Assembly: GCF_026625985.1 (NCBI RefSeq)
Contig: NZ_CP113116.1
Coordinates: 5,456,001 to 5,520,000, forward strand
DNA length: 64,000 bases
Direction: 5' to 3'
Source: Mycobacterium sp. Aquia_213
Lineage (GTDB): Bacteria > Actinomycetota > Actinomycetes > Mycobacteriales > Mycobacteriaceae
In this document: piece after piece, positions 1 through 8,870 of the stretch
Layout: every line of letters starts with the position of its first letter
Numbering within the stretch: position 1 is the stretch's first letter
Position numbers and translations under genes: made by a program
The notes under the pieces: generated by a model
The model's database searches: none
Told to the model about the DNA's origin: nothing
Seen by the model: the letters and a program-made list of their open reading frames with translations, nothing else

Positions 1-6
1 CCCTGA

Positions 7-21
7 GTTGTGTAATACAAC
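7..21. promoter_or_regulatory. Inverted repeat upstream of hxlR-like gene
   Basis: GTTGT-N5-ACAAC, a 15-bp inverted repeat about 50 bp before the HxlR-like start. Its place suggests an autoregulatory operator. The window edge cuts off the upstream neighbour, so its other targets are unknown. Confidence 0.3.
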
Positions 22-71
22 GCAGCCTAGGAAAGCTGGGTTGCAAAGTCAAACCCTGATACGGTGGTGGG

Positions 72-551
72 ATGTCCGACCTGCGCGATCACTATGTCGC
101 CGACAATTGCTCGATCAAGCGGGCACTCGACGTCGTCGGTGAAAAGTGGACCTTGCTGGTGATGCGTGAAGCGTTCTACGGTGCGCGCCGATTCGATCAG
201 TTCCAAGCCCGCATCGGATGCGCGCGCAACATCCTTAGCGAACGCCTGCTGACACTGACCGAGGCCGGGATACTGAGGCGGGTCCCCTACCGCGAACCTG
301 GACAACGCGAGCGCCACGAATACCGGCTCACCGACAAGGGATTGGATCTGATCACCGCCGTCATCGCCCTCATGCAATGGGGAGACCGCTGGGAAGCCGA
401 TGAAGACGGACCGCCGGTCACCATCTTGCACGACGATTGCGGCCACCCCGTCGAAGCAATCCTGCACTGCCCCCACGACGGCACCCTGCTGACCGCCCGA
501 GACCTGCACCCCGTACCGGGGCCCGGTGCCCAGCCGGCACCCGGCGCGTAA
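72..551 (+). CDS. HxlR-family winged-helix transcriptional regulator
   Basis: A 159-residue DNA-binding regulator of the HxlR (DUF24) family. Residues 10-100 hold the typical pattern: CSIKRALDVVGEKWTLLVMR, then YGARRFDQFQ, SERLLTLTEAGIL and YRLTDKG, which are the recognition helix and wing of HxlR proteins. These proteins are usually redox- or ligand-responsive local repressors or activators. The ATG follows TACGGT plus 6 nt, which fits a leaderless mRNA. The C-terminal tail is Pro/Gly rich. The effector is unknown. The nearest possible target is the gene cut off at the left edge. Confidence 0.85.
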   Translation: MSDLRDHYVADNCSIKRALDVVGEKWTLLVMREAFYGARRFDQFQARIGCARNILSERLLTLTEAGILRRVPYREPGQRERHEYRLTDKGLDLITAVIALMQWGDRWEADEDGPPVTILHDDCGHPVEAILHCPHDGTLLTARDLHPVPGPGAQPAPGA

Positions 552-583
552 AGATTTGGCCGAGGCGCTGTCTCGCTGCTTCG

Positions 584-1480
584 CTAGGTGATCGACCAGA
601 ATTCGAGCAGGGTGCGCAACGTCGCGACAAGCGGCAGCGGTTGGTCGAGCATCGGATGGTGGCCGGCTTCGGCGAGCTCCACGAAAGGGCCCCTGAGCTG
701 GAAGATGGAGCGCAGCCGCTCGCCCATGGCGGCCGACACCAACCCGCCCTCGCAGCTCAGATACCCTATGCGGCAATGCATTTGGGCAATCATGGTCTCC
801 AGCGACTCTTCGTCGTCGGCTTGAGGCTCAAGAAATTCACCGTCGAAGATCGTCGGATCGAATTTCCACACCCACCTTTTGCCTTCTTTGCGGACCGATT
901 CGGCGGCGATGTGCTTGGCGATGTAGGGCAGCACCAACTCCTGCCGGGGCACCGCGGCGAAGTGGGAAAGGATTTCATCTCGTGACCCGTACTCGGTACG
1001 TCTACGGTTGCGCAGCCGTGCCGCTTCGGGCGCACGGTCCCGCAATGGCGAGTCGATCACCACGACGCTGTTGATTTCGTCGCCACAATCCATCGCCGCG
1101 ATCGCCGCCACCCAACCGCCCATGCTGTGGCCGACGATCGTGGGCCGCCCCGAGGCCCCGGCGGCCGGCAGGATCGCCATCACTTCGGATGCCCAGGTTT
1201 CCAGGTCGTAGCCGGCGCGGGTGTCGCTGTCGCCGTGTCCGGACAGATCCGGCGCGATCACCCGATGGGTATGGGAAAAGAACGGCGCGATGTGGTCCCA
1301 CCAGCCGGAGTGCGCGGCGCCGCCGTGGACGAACACCACGGGCGGTTGTTCCGGGTCTCCCCACGCGCGCAGGTGTATGCGGCAACCGTCCACGTCGACA
1401 TCACAATGGTCCGGCTTTTGACCGAGCGCAGCGGTGAACCAGGACGGTTCCGCCGGCGTCAGGTGAGAACGGGAAAACAA
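584..1480 (-). CDS. Alpha/beta hydrolase
   Basis: A 298-residue alpha/beta-hydrolase-fold enzyme. Visible motifs are the oxyanion region VVFVHGGAAHSGWWD, the nucleophile elbow GHSMGG (serine), and a late histidine in EAGHHPM, which together make the usual Ser-Asp-His triad. There is no signal peptide, so it is probably cytosolic. The start is a TTG with GAAGGA about 8 nt upstream; no ATG or GTG fits as well. It converges on the HxlR-like gene with 32 bp between stops. The substrate cannot be read from the sequence. Confidence 0.8.
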   Translation of the reverse strand: MFSRSHLTPAEPSWFTAALGQKPDHCDVDVDGCRIHLRAWGDPEQPPVVFVHGGAAHSGWWDHIAPFFSHTHRVIAPDLSGHGDSDTRAGYDLETWASEVMAILPAAGASGRPTIVGHSMGGWVAAIAAMDCGDEINSVVVIDSPLRDRAPEAARLRNRRRTEYGSRDEILSHFAAVPRQELVLPYIAKHIAAESVRKEGKRWVWKFDPTIFDGEFLEPQADDEESLETMIAQMHCRIGYLSCEGGLVSAAMGERLRSIFQLRGPFVELAEAGHHPMLDQPLPLVATLRTLLEFWSIT

Positions 1481-1610
1481 GTCCGGATCCTTCGCGTTCG
1501 CGATGAAAAGTCAGCTCAGTCGATGTCTCACATTAGCGGCGGCGAACCGAATCCAAACGACACCGACGGGCCTGGCAGCTACCGGCGGGCGGTGGCGAAC
1601 GCGGTCGGGG

Positions 1611-1895
1611 TTACTTATTCTCCGTGATCGTCATCAGCGGCCACGGCGGCTGCCGCAGCACGGCCAGGCTGCCGATGACCGCCGCGAGCAGACCGGTGAG
1701 CACGCCGATCAGCGCGACGCGATTGGCATCGACGGCGGGCACCCAGGTGCCCTTGCCCGCACGGATGACGAAGATGCCGACGGGTTTTTCGACCCGGATC
1801 ACGGTGGCACCGTCGCTGGTCTCGAAGGGCTCGCCGTAGATACGGCGGCCGTCACCGTCGATGGGCAGCTGTTCGAGCACGTCGGAATACTTCAC
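1611..1895 (-). CDS. Small single-span membrane protein, unknown function
   Basis: A 94-residue protein beginning GTG-AAG-TAC with AAGGGAGC just upstream, a good ribosome-binding site. The first 55 residues look soluble (EKPVGIFVIRAGKGTW). Residues about 58-80 form one hydrophobic segment (VALIGVLTGLLAAVIGSLAVL), followed by a short tail. A longer reading upstream in the same frame is the antisense of bluB and is not real. Divergent from the BluB-like gene. No family was recognised with confidence. Confidence 0.6.
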   Translation of the reverse strand: MKYSDVLEQLPIDGDGRRIYGEPFETSDGATVIRVEKPVGIFVIRAGKGTWVPAVDANRVALIGVLTGLLAAVIGSLAVLRQPPWPLMTITENK

Positions 1896-1931
1896 TGCAC
1901 GCTCCCTTGGTCGTGTTGTGCGACTGCGCGA

Positions 1932-1937
1932 TACATT
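1932..1937 (+). promoter_or_regulatory. Candidate -10 element of bluB-like gene
   Basis: TACATT followed by 7 nt and then ATG, the spacing seen at leaderless mycobacterial transcripts. This is the main reason for placing the BluB-like start at 1945. Confidence 0.35.
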
Positions 1938-1944
1938 GACGCTA

Positions 1945-2706
1945 ATGCCATTCTCCGCTGGCGAGTACTCCGATGGCGCAGTGAGCGAACACGCGTTCAG
2001 CTCGCAAGACCGTCGCGTCGTGTACCGGGTGATCGCCGAACGACGAGACATGCGCCGGTTTGTGCCCGGCAGCGTGGTGCCCGAGGAGGTGCTGGCCCGC
2101 TTGTTGCAGGCCGCGCACGCCGCGCCCAGCGTCGGGCTGATGCAGCCGTGGCGTTTCATCCGGATCACCGATGACGCGTTGCGCCGCAGCATCCACGCCC
2201 TGGTCGACGAGGAACGCCCGCGCACCGCGGAAGCGCTGGGACAGCGGGGCGCGGAATTTCTGCGGCTGAAGGTCGAGGGCATTCTCGAATGCGCCGAACT
2301 CCTGGTGGTGGCGCTGGCCGACAATCGCGATGTCCACATTTTCGGCCGGCGCACGCTACCGCAGATGGATCTCGCATCGGTGTCCTGCGCAATCCAGAAC
2401 CTGTGGCTGGCCGCTCGGGCCGAAGGACTCGGGGTGGGCTGGGTCTCGCTGTTCGATCCGCAACCCCTGGCCGCGCTGCTGGCAATGCCGGCCGGCGCCG
2501 AGCCGGTGGCCATCCTGTGCGTCGGCCCGGTGCCCGAATTCCCCGACCGGCCGGCGCTGGAGCTCGACGGCTGGACGCATGCGCGACCGCTGTCGGAGTT
2601 CGTCTCCGAAAACCGGTGGGCTCAGCCGCCCGACACCCGTCCCGGCCAGCCCGCGCCGGGGACGGATACCGGAACGGGCAGCACGGTGCCGTCCCACTCG
2701 GTGTGA
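1945..2706 (+). CDS. bluB: BluB-like nitroreductase (5,6-dimethylbenzimidazole synthase)
   Basis: A 253-residue flavoprotein of the nitroreductase superfamily. The BluB-type signatures RRDMRRF and GLMQPWRFI are present, with QMDLASVSCAIQNLWLAARAEGLG forming the FMN/dimer helix. BluB cleaves reduced FMN with oxygen to make 5,6-dimethylbenzimidazole, the lower ligand of vitamin B12. The start is uncertain: ATG 1945 (leaderless signal) or GTG 1981, which would drop 12 residues. The C-terminal 25 residues are Pro/Thr rich and probably disordered. It matches Rv0306 by synteny. A generic nitroreductase cannot be excluded. Confidence 0.75.
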   Translation: MPFSAGEYSDGAVSEHAFSSQDRRVVYRVIAERRDMRRFVPGSVVPEEVLARLLQAAHAAPSVGLMQPWRFIRITDDALRRSIHALVDEERPRTAEALGQRGAEFLRLKVEGILECAELLVVALADNRDVHIFGRRTLPQMDLASVSCAIQNLWLAARAEGLGVGWVSLFDPQPLAALLAMPAGAEPVAILCVGPVPEFPDRPALELDGWTHARPLSEFVSENRWAQPPDTRPGQPAPGTDTGTGSTVPSHSV

Positions 2707-2944
2707 CTCATCAGGTGCTGCGGGCCGGGCCAATGCGCGGCGACCACGCGTCGAACGTGCTCTCCGGGCGAGAAAATCGCCGAAAACCCGCCCTCAGTGC
2801 ACGTTCGGCGAAGGGCAGGACACTAATGTTCACGAAGATCGTTTCGGCCACCTGGCCATCTGCTGTTGTCTGACTGGGTGGCACACTCAGATTCATCGCA
2901 CGTCGCTGCGGGTATCGTCGCCGGTCGCAAGGCAAGGTGAAAAG

Positions 2945-4321
2945 GTGACGGAGATGACCGGCGACAACGTACTGATCGTGCACTGGCACGACCTCGGACG
3001 CTATCTCGGCGCCTACGGTCACTCGGACGTCAGCAGCCCGCGATTGGACCGGCTCGCCGCCGAGAGCATCCTGTTCACCCGGGCCCACGCCACCGCGCCG
3101 CTGTGCACGCCGTCGCGAGGGTCGTTGTTCACCGGTCGCTATCCGCAAAGCAACGGGCTGGTCGGCCTGGCCCACCACGGCTGGGAATACCGGGCCGGCG
3201 TCCAGACCCTCCCCCAGATCCTGTCCGAATCGGGTTGGTATTCAGCACTTTTCGGCATGCAGCACGAGACGTCCTACCCAAAACGGCTGGGCTTCGACGA
3301 ATTCGACGTGTCGAACTCCTACTGCGACTACGTGGTGGACAAAGTCCAGGATTGGCTGCGCAACGACGCTACGGCGCGGGGTGGACAACCGTTCCTGCTG
3401 ACCGCGGGCTTCTTCGAGACGCACCGTCCCTACCCGCGGGACCGCTACGAGCCGGCCGACAGCGCGGCCGTCGACCCGCCCGACTACCTGCCCGACACCC
3501 CGGAGGTGCGCGGCGATCTCGCCGACTTCTACGGCGCGATCAGCACCGCCGACGCCGCGGTCGGCCGGATGCTGGACACACTGGCCGAGACGGGTCTGGA
3601 TGCCAGCACCTGGGTGGTGTTCTTCACCGATCACGGCCCGGCCTTCCCGCGCGCCAAATCCACGTTGTACGACGCCGGAACCGGCATCGCCCTGCTCATC
3701 CGCCCGCCCACGCCGGCGAAAGGGGCCGCAACGCCCCGGGTCTACGACGAGTTGTTCAGCGGCGTCGACCTGGTGCCGACGTTGCTGGAGCTGCTGGGCC
3801 TCGACGTGCCCGCCGAGATCGAGGGCGTCTCGCACGCGCACGCCCTGCTCGCGCCGGACACGCCGGCCGACCCGGTGCGTGATCAGGTGTACACGATGAA
3901 GACGTATCACGACTCGTTCGATCCGATTCGGGCAATCCGCACAAAGGAATACAGCTACATCGAGAACTACGTGCCACGCCCGCTGCTGGATCTGCCGATG
4001 GATATCGAAGAGAGCCCGTCGGGTTTGGCGGTCGCGCCGTACGTCAAATCGCCGCGTCCGGAGCGGGAACTCTACGATCTGCGAACCGATCCCACCGAAA
4101 CCACCAATCTGCTGATCGATGGCGATTCGGGCATGGACGCGGTCGCCGCTGATTTGGCTGTCCGCCTTGATGATTGGCGCCAGCGCACCGGCGACGTCAT
4201 CCCCTCGGACTTCGCCGGCACCCGCATCGCGATGCGCTATACCGAAACGTATCTACAGGTCCATCACACGACCCCGACAAGCCGGTCGGCGATCGCCGCC
4301 GACCGCGGCGTCGAAGAGTAG
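2945..4321 (+). CDS. Type I sulfatase (formylglycine-dependent)
   Basis: A 458-residue sulfatase/alkaline-phosphatase-superfamily hydrolase. The formylglycine motif C54-T-P-S-R58 is intact and is followed by GSLFTGRYP. HDLGRYLGAYG near the N-terminus and VVFFTDHGPAF supply metal ligands. It should remove sulfate from an ester after cysteine-to-formylglycine maturation. No signal peptide is seen, so it is probably cytosolic. The start is GTG 2945, with ATG 2954 nearly as good. It converges on tam with 7 bp between stops; the sulfotransferase found between these genes in M. tuberculosis is absent. Equivalent to Rv0296c. Confidence 0.85.
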   Translation: MTEMTGDNVLIVHWHDLGRYLGAYGHSDVSSPRLDRLAAESILFTRAHATAPLCTPSRGSLFTGRYPQSNGLVGLAHHGWEYRAGVQTLPQILSESGWYSALFGMQHETSYPKRLGFDEFDVSNSYCDYVVDKVQDWLRNDATARGGQPFLLTAGFFETHRPYPRDRYEPADSAAVDPPDYLPDTPEVRGDLADFYGAISTADAAVGRMLDTLAETGLDASTWVVFFTDHGPAFPRAKSTLYDAGTGIALLIRPPTPAKGAATPRVYDELFSGVDLVPTLLELLGLDVPAEIEGVSHAHALLAPDTPADPVRDQVYTMKTYHDSFDPIRAIRTKEYSYIENYVPRPLLDLPMDIEESPSGLAVAPYVKSPRPERELYDLRTDPTETTNLLIDGDSGMDAVAADLAVRLDDWRQRTGDVIPSDFAGTRIAMRYTETYLQVHHTTPTSRSAIAADRGVEE

Positions 4322-4328
4322 CCGGTCG

Positions 4329-5108
4329 CTATCCGCCGGCGGCGCCACCGACCTCGGCGACGATGAACACCCGCCGGAACGGGAAGATCGTCGTACCGTC
4401 GGCCCGGGGTGGGTAAGCGTCGTCCAGCAGCGGGATGAGTTCCTCGCGGAACTGCGCCCAGCCCGCCTCGTCGAGTCGCTCACGCACCGGAACCAGCGCG
4501 GTGCCGGTAATCCATTCCAGCACTGGGTGTTCCCCGGTCAGCTGGTGCAGGTACGTCGTTTCCCAGGCATCGACGCGGCATCCCGCATCCATCAACAGGT
4601 TGGCGTAGTGTGCCGGCGGCTGGACCACCGCGCCGACGCGGAAAGGTATGTCCTTCAGGGTCTTTGCATAGTGTTCGCGGCGCGCCACGGCCCGCACCGC
4701 GGCATGCGAGGGAGTTTCGAAATTACCCGGAATCTGGACCGCGATCCACGATCGGTCCGGCAGTGCGCCGGCCCACCGGAGGAGCAGGTCGGAGTGATCG
4801 GGAACCCAATGCAGGGCGGCGTTGCTGACCACCACGTCGGTGTCGGGTTTTGGCTTCCAGTCCCGCAAGTCGCTGACCGAGGCATCGATCCCGCGCTCCC
4901 GGGCGGCGGCCACCATTTCCGGCGAGGTGTCCAGGGCCTCGATGGCCGAGCCGGGCCAGCGCTTCTCCAGGTACTTCGTCAAGTTGCCGGGTCCGCAGCC
5001 CAGGTCGACCACCCGGCGGGCCCGCTCGGCCCCCACCCTCGAGAGCAAGTCGTAAAACGGACGGCTGCGATGGTCTGCAAATGCCAGGTAGACGTCTGGA
5101 TCCCACAT
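4329..5108 (-). CDS. tam: Trans-aconitate 2-methyltransferase
   Basis: A 259-residue class I SAM-dependent methyltransferase. Motif I is VVDLGCGPGNLTKYL at residues about 33-47. Motif II is ALDTSPEMV, and SNAALHWVPDH is typical of Tam. The family methylates trans-aconitate, a spontaneous isomer of cis-aconitate that inhibits aconitase. A ribosome-binding site AGGAGG lies 6 nt before the ATG. Length and neighbours match Rv0294. It stands alone on the minus strand and is divergent from the next hydrolase. Confidence 0.85.
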   Translation of the reverse strand: MWDPDVYLAFADHRSRPFYDLLSRVGAERARRVVDLGCGPGNLTKYLEKRWPGSAIEALDTSPEMVAAARERGIDASVSDLRDWKPKPDTDVVVSNAALHWVPDHSDLLLRWAGALPDRSWIAVQIPGNFETPSHAAVRAVARREHYAKTLKDIPFRVGAVVQPPAHYANLLMDAGCRVDAWETTYLHQLTGEHPVLEWITGTALVPVRERLDEAGWAQFREELIPLLDDAYPPRADGTTIFPFRRVFIVAEVGGAAGG

Positions 5109-5261
5109 ATCGGTCCTCCTGATCAACACCGCGGCTGTTCGGCATATAGACAAAACGTATTACCGCATGATGCCCCCGCGCTGCCCGAGCGGCCCCGGAA
5201 TCCGCCCGGAACCCGTCAAATGCCGAGGATCCACCCCTTCGGCGGGCTAGCATCGGCATTC

Positions 5262-6464
5262 GTGGCGACCGACACAGATCCGATCGATCCGCCCATTCCA
5301 GTTCCCGACGTTCCCGGTGCCGATGTGCCACCCGGCGCCGACGGATTGCCCCCGCTTTCGGCATTGTCGGTGCACGACCGCGGGGTGGTCGCGGCGTCGG
5401 CTCTCGGCGATATCGCATTGCGCACCTGGGTCTCGTCGCTGCTGGCCGCGACGGCCGCGCCGGTCGTGGTCGCCACCTCGTTGCGCCACACCAAATCCGG
5501 TAGCGAACGCAGCAACCTGAACTTCTACGCCGAGCTGGCGGCCGAACACGACCCGGCGAAGTCGTTTCCGGCTCCCTCCGAACTGCCACGGGTATCGTCG
5601 CGGCCCGCCGGTCCGGTCGCGAGATGGATCGCCCGCGGCACCGTCGACAACATCTCGTTTCCCAGCAGCTTCACGGCCGTCAACCCCGCGATGCGCGAGC
5701 GGTGGAATAGCTGGGGGTCCAACAACATCGTGCGCGCCCAGCATTGGCGCCACGACGACGGACCGCGTCCCACGCTGTGCGTGATCCACGGCTTCATGGG
5801 CTCGTCGTATCTGGCGAACGGCCGCTTCTTCTCGATGCCGTGGTATTACCGGTCCGGCTACGACGTCCTGCTGTACACGTTGCCGTTTCACGGTCAGCGC
5901 GCCGAAAAGTGGTCGCCGTTCAGCGGTTTCGGCTATTTCGCCGGCGGGCTCAGCGGGTTCGCCGAATCGATGGCCCAGGCCGTGCACGACTTCCGTTCCA
6001 TCGTTGACTATTTGCGTCATACCGGCGTCGACCGCATTGCGCTGACCGGCATTTCGCTGGGCGGCTACACCTCCGCACTGGTGGCCTCGGTCGACGACCG
6101 GCTGGCGGCCGTCATCCCCAACTGCCCGGTCGTCACACCGGCGACGATGTTCGACCAGTGGTTCCCCGCCAACAAACTGGTCGGCCTGGGGCTTGGGTTG
6201 TCCAGCATCGACCGCGACGAACTAAGCGCCGGGCTGGCCTACCACTGCCCGCTGAACTACCAGCCGCAGCTTCCCAAAGACCGGCGGATGATCATCACCG
6301 GCCTCGCCGACCGGATGGCTCCGCCGGGGCAGGCCGTCATGCTCTGGGAGCACTGGGATCGCTGCGCGCTGCACTGGTTTCCGGGCAGTCACGTGCTGCA
6401 CGTGAGCCAGCTGGACTATCTGCGCCGGATGACCGGCTTCCTGCACGGATTTATGCTGGACTAG
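5262..6464 (+). CDS. Alpha/beta hydrolase, Rv0293c-like
   Basis: A 400-residue predicted alpha/beta hydrolase. After about 150 variable residues come the core strands LCVIHGFMGSSYLANG and the nucleophile elbow GISLGGY (serine), with a late histidine in GSHVLH. The substrate is unknown. The start chosen is GTG 5262, which follows TAGCAT plus 8 nt (leaderless pattern). ATG 5220 would add 14 residues but has no ribosome-binding site. Its 3' end overlaps the convergent eccE3 by 14 bp, a conserved arrangement at the end of ESX-3. Confidence 0.8.
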   Translation: MATDTDPIDPPIPVPDVPGADVPPGADGLPPLSALSVHDRGVVAASALGDIALRTWVSSLLAATAAPVVVATSLRHTKSGSERSNLNFYAELAAEHDPAKSFPAPSELPRVSSRPAGPVARWIARGTVDNISFPSSFTAVNPAMRERWNSWGSNNIVRAQHWRHDDGPRPTLCVIHGFMGSSYLANGRFFSMPWYYRSGYDVLLYTLPFHGQRAEKWSPFSGFGYFAGGLSGFAESMAQAVHDFRSIVDYLRHTGVDRIALTGISLGGYTSALVASVDDRLAAVIPNCPVVTPATMFDQWFPANKLVGLGLGLSSIDRDELSAGLAYHCPLNYQPQLPKDRRMIITGLADRMAPPGQAVMLWEHWDRCALHWFPGSHVLHVSQLDYLRRMTGFLHGFMLD

Positions 6465-7461
6465 CCGCCTCGGTTCGCGCCGCGCGGTGGACGCCCGTGA
6501 CCGGCGTCGGCCAGTCGAGGCTGGCCAGCAAGTCGGCGGGCGGGTCGGTGTGGCCGTCAAGTCGTTGCGTGGACAACAGATCCAGCGCCGCCAGCGCCGG
6601 CGCTTGGTTGCCGCGCTGCGGGATCAGTCCGGCGACCGGCGCGGCGCCCTCCGGCGGAGCATCGGTGAGGAAGGCGCACGCGGCCGCGACCGTATTCTGG
6701 TCTCCCGACCGCGTGCCGACGATCTCGAGCGCGGTGCACGTCTCGCGGGCCGGATGCGACCGGATCGCCTCCAGCGTCGCGGGCAAGCCCGCGTCGACGA
6801 CGATCTGGTATGCGGCAACGAAATCCGAGGTGCCGCGCTGCACCGCACGCCAGCTCTCCCGGGCCTTGGCCGTCACCCAGCGCGGCACGTCCTCCGGCGC
6901 GACAGTGTGGGCTTCCCAACCGATCTCGCGAAGGTGGTCGGCCAGCCGCCGCGCGGCGACCTCGGCGGTCTCGTACAGCGGGATGCGCGACGAACGCGCC
7001 TGCAGTGCCGGCAGGTTGTCGGCGGCCGCCACCGTGATACCAACCCACGTCTCGCGGCGTGAGGCGTCGGATGCGTTGTCGCGGCTGGTGATACGGACCT
7101 TGTCGGCGCGGATGCCGTAGCGATCCAGGTACCGCGCGATCAGCTCCAGCGGGAGCACCGCGCCGTCGGCACTGGACGGGCCGATCCGCACCAGCGCGGT
7201 TGTCTTTGCGGCATCGACGGATTGAGGGTCGGGCTCGTCGGTTCGGTTGGAACCGCGGCTCATGATGGCCAGCCGGCGCCGCAGGATCGTGGTGAAATGC
7301 AGTCCACGCCACCAGCCGAACAACACGATCACTGCTACGACGGCGATGCCGAGTAGCCAGTAGGCGCGAGTCGAGTGCCAGGGGTAGGCCAGCGCCGCGG
7401 GCACTACCGCCAACGCCGCCAGGGTGATTCGGGCACTCCCCGGGATCGAGATCGAGCTCAC
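6451..7461 (-). CDS. eccE3: ESX-3 membrane complex component EccE3
   Basis: A 336-residue membrane protein of the type VII secretion complex. Two transmembrane helices lie at about residues 10-28 and 33-50, and the rest forms a domain that packs at the periphery of the EccB-C-D-E hexamer. The GTG start overlaps the mycP3 stop in GTGA, so the two are translationally coupled. It is the last gene of the ESX-3 cluster. Identity rests on position and hydropathy, since EccE is the least conserved core protein. Confidence 0.9.
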   Translation of the reverse strand: MSSISIPGSARITLAALAVVPAALAYPWHSTRAYWLLGIAVVAVIVLFGWWRGLHFTTILRRRLAIMSRGSNRTDEPDPQSVDAAKTTALVRIGPSSADGAVLPLELIARYLDRYGIRADKVRITSRDNASDASRRETWVGITVAAADNLPALQARSSRIPLYETAEVAARRLADHLREIGWEAHTVAPEDVPRWVTAKARESWRAVQRGTSDFVAAYQIVVDAGLPATLEAIRSHPARETCTALEIVGTRSGDQNTVAAACAFLTDAPPEGAAPVAGLIPQRGNQAPALAALDLLSTQRLDGHTDPPADLLASLDWPTPVTGVHRAARTEAASPA

Positions 7462-8870
7462 GAGGTGGTCTCCTTCCGTCGGCGCGCGGCGGTGATCGCG
7501 GCCGCGGCGGCAACCGCCGCGACAATCAACGCCAGCGCGGCAGTCCCGGCGAACGCGACGGTCCGCGGGGTGTTGTCTTTCGGCGCCGGTACCGGGGGCA
7601 CGGCGACCGGCTTCGCCGGCGTTGCGGCCGGCCCCGTGCTCGCGGGCAGTTCCCAGGTCAGGGCCGCCAGTGGGTCCACACTTCCGGTGCCGACGACGTT
7701 CGACGGCGCCCTGGCGCCGTTATGCGCGGTCGCGGTGATCCGGCGCACCACGTCGGTGGCGGACAGGGTGGGGTACTTGCTGCGGACCAGGGCCGCGACG
7801 CCCGACACGTAGCCGGCCGCGTAGCTGGTCCCACTGAGCGCGCCCAGTTGCTGATGTTCGTCGGGCAGGCCGTTGGCGAGGCCGCCGCCGTCGCGATTGC
7901 TCACCGACACGATCTTTTCGCCCGGGGCCGCGATACCAACCCACGGCCCGGACATGGTGAATTTCGACGGCTGGCCATCCGCGGCCAGGGAGGCCGCCGA
8001 TAGCACGTAGGGCTGCCAGTACGACGGGATGGAGACCGACGTGACGCCGGCCCAGTTCCGCGCATCGTCGGGGCGGCCGAGGTCGGTGAGCGGGTTTGAC
8101 TCGCAGGACATTCCGCCGCCGAGCGATCCGGTGGCCCCGGTGTTACCGGCCGCCGCCACGATCACCGCGTCCTTGTCCACCGCCGCGTAACGAATCGCCG
8201 CGCCGAGCGCGGCCTGGTCGACGGGCCGATCGGCGGCCATGCAGGTGACCTCCGAGATGTCGATCACCCGGGCGCCGAGGTCGGCCGCGTGCACGATCGC
8301 CCGGGCCAGCGTCGCGACCTCGAGGGACACCCGCGCCACCATCGGGTCGCCGCCCGGTGAGCGCGGCGAGAACTTGCCCGACGCCGTCCGGATCGCCAGC
8401 ACGCGGGCCGCGGGCGCGACCCCTGAGAAGCCATCCTCGGCGGACGGCTGGCCGGCGACGATTCCGGCGACCAGCGTGCCGTGCCCGTCGCAGTCGGTCA
8501 GGCCGTCCGTCGTCTCCACGAAATCGCCGCCGGGATCGACATTGGGCAACCGGGCCCCCGGCCGCACACCGGTGTCGAGCACCGCCACCAGCTGGCCCTC
8601 GCCGCGGGAAAATTGCCATGCCGCAGGAAGATTCAGCATTGCCTGACTGGGCGTAACGGCAGCGGGATCGCTGCCGCCGATGACGCCGGAGGCGGTGCAG
8701 GGCGCGCGCTGCTCCATCGGCTGCACCGGTCCCGCGGTTCCGCTGGGCGGTTGCACCCCGGGGTCGACCACCGGCTGGCTGATCGCCGATGCCGACGGAC
8801 AGCCCCACGGCACAATGGCCTGCGAGAAGACCAACGCCGCTGTGAGGCAGGCGAATCCGGCACGAATCAT
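7458..8870 (-). CDS. mycP3: ESX-3 mycosin, subtilisin-like serine protease
   Basis: A 470-residue membrane-anchored subtilase. An N-terminal signal sequence (residues about 1-29) is followed by the catalytic triad D99 (VAVLDTGV), H130 (DGHGTLVAG) and S349 (SGTSYAAG), with oxyanion N243. The Pro-rich linker TPAKPVAVPPVPAPK leads to one C-terminal transmembrane helix and a basic tail, so the protease domain faces the periplasm. Mycosins stabilise the ESX membrane complex and process substrates. The ATG overlaps the eccD3 stop (ATGA). The annotated start excludes a long upstream extension that is antisense-like. Confidence 0.95.
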   Translation of the reverse strand: MIRAGFACLTAALVFSQAIVPWGCPSASAISQPVVDPGVQPPSGTAGPVQPMEQRAPCTASGVIGGSDPAAVTPSQAMLNLPAAWQFSRGEGQLVAVLDTGVRPGARLPNVDPGGDFVETTDGLTDCDGHGTLVAGIVAGQPSAEDGFSGVAPAARVLAIRTASGKFSPRSPGGDPMVARVSLEVATLARAIVHAADLGARVIDISEVTCMAADRPVDQAALGAAIRYAAVDKDAVIVAAAGNTGATGSLGGGMSCESNPLTDLGRPDDARNWAGVTSVSIPSYWQPYVLSAASLAADGQPSKFTMSGPWVGIAAPGEKIVSVSNRDGGGLANGLPDEHQQLGALSGTSYAAGYVSGVAALVRSKYPTLSATDVVRRITATAHNGARAPSNVVGTGSVDPLAALTWELPASTGPAATPAKPVAVPPVPAPKDNTPRTVAFAGTAALALIVAAVAAAAAITAARRRKETTS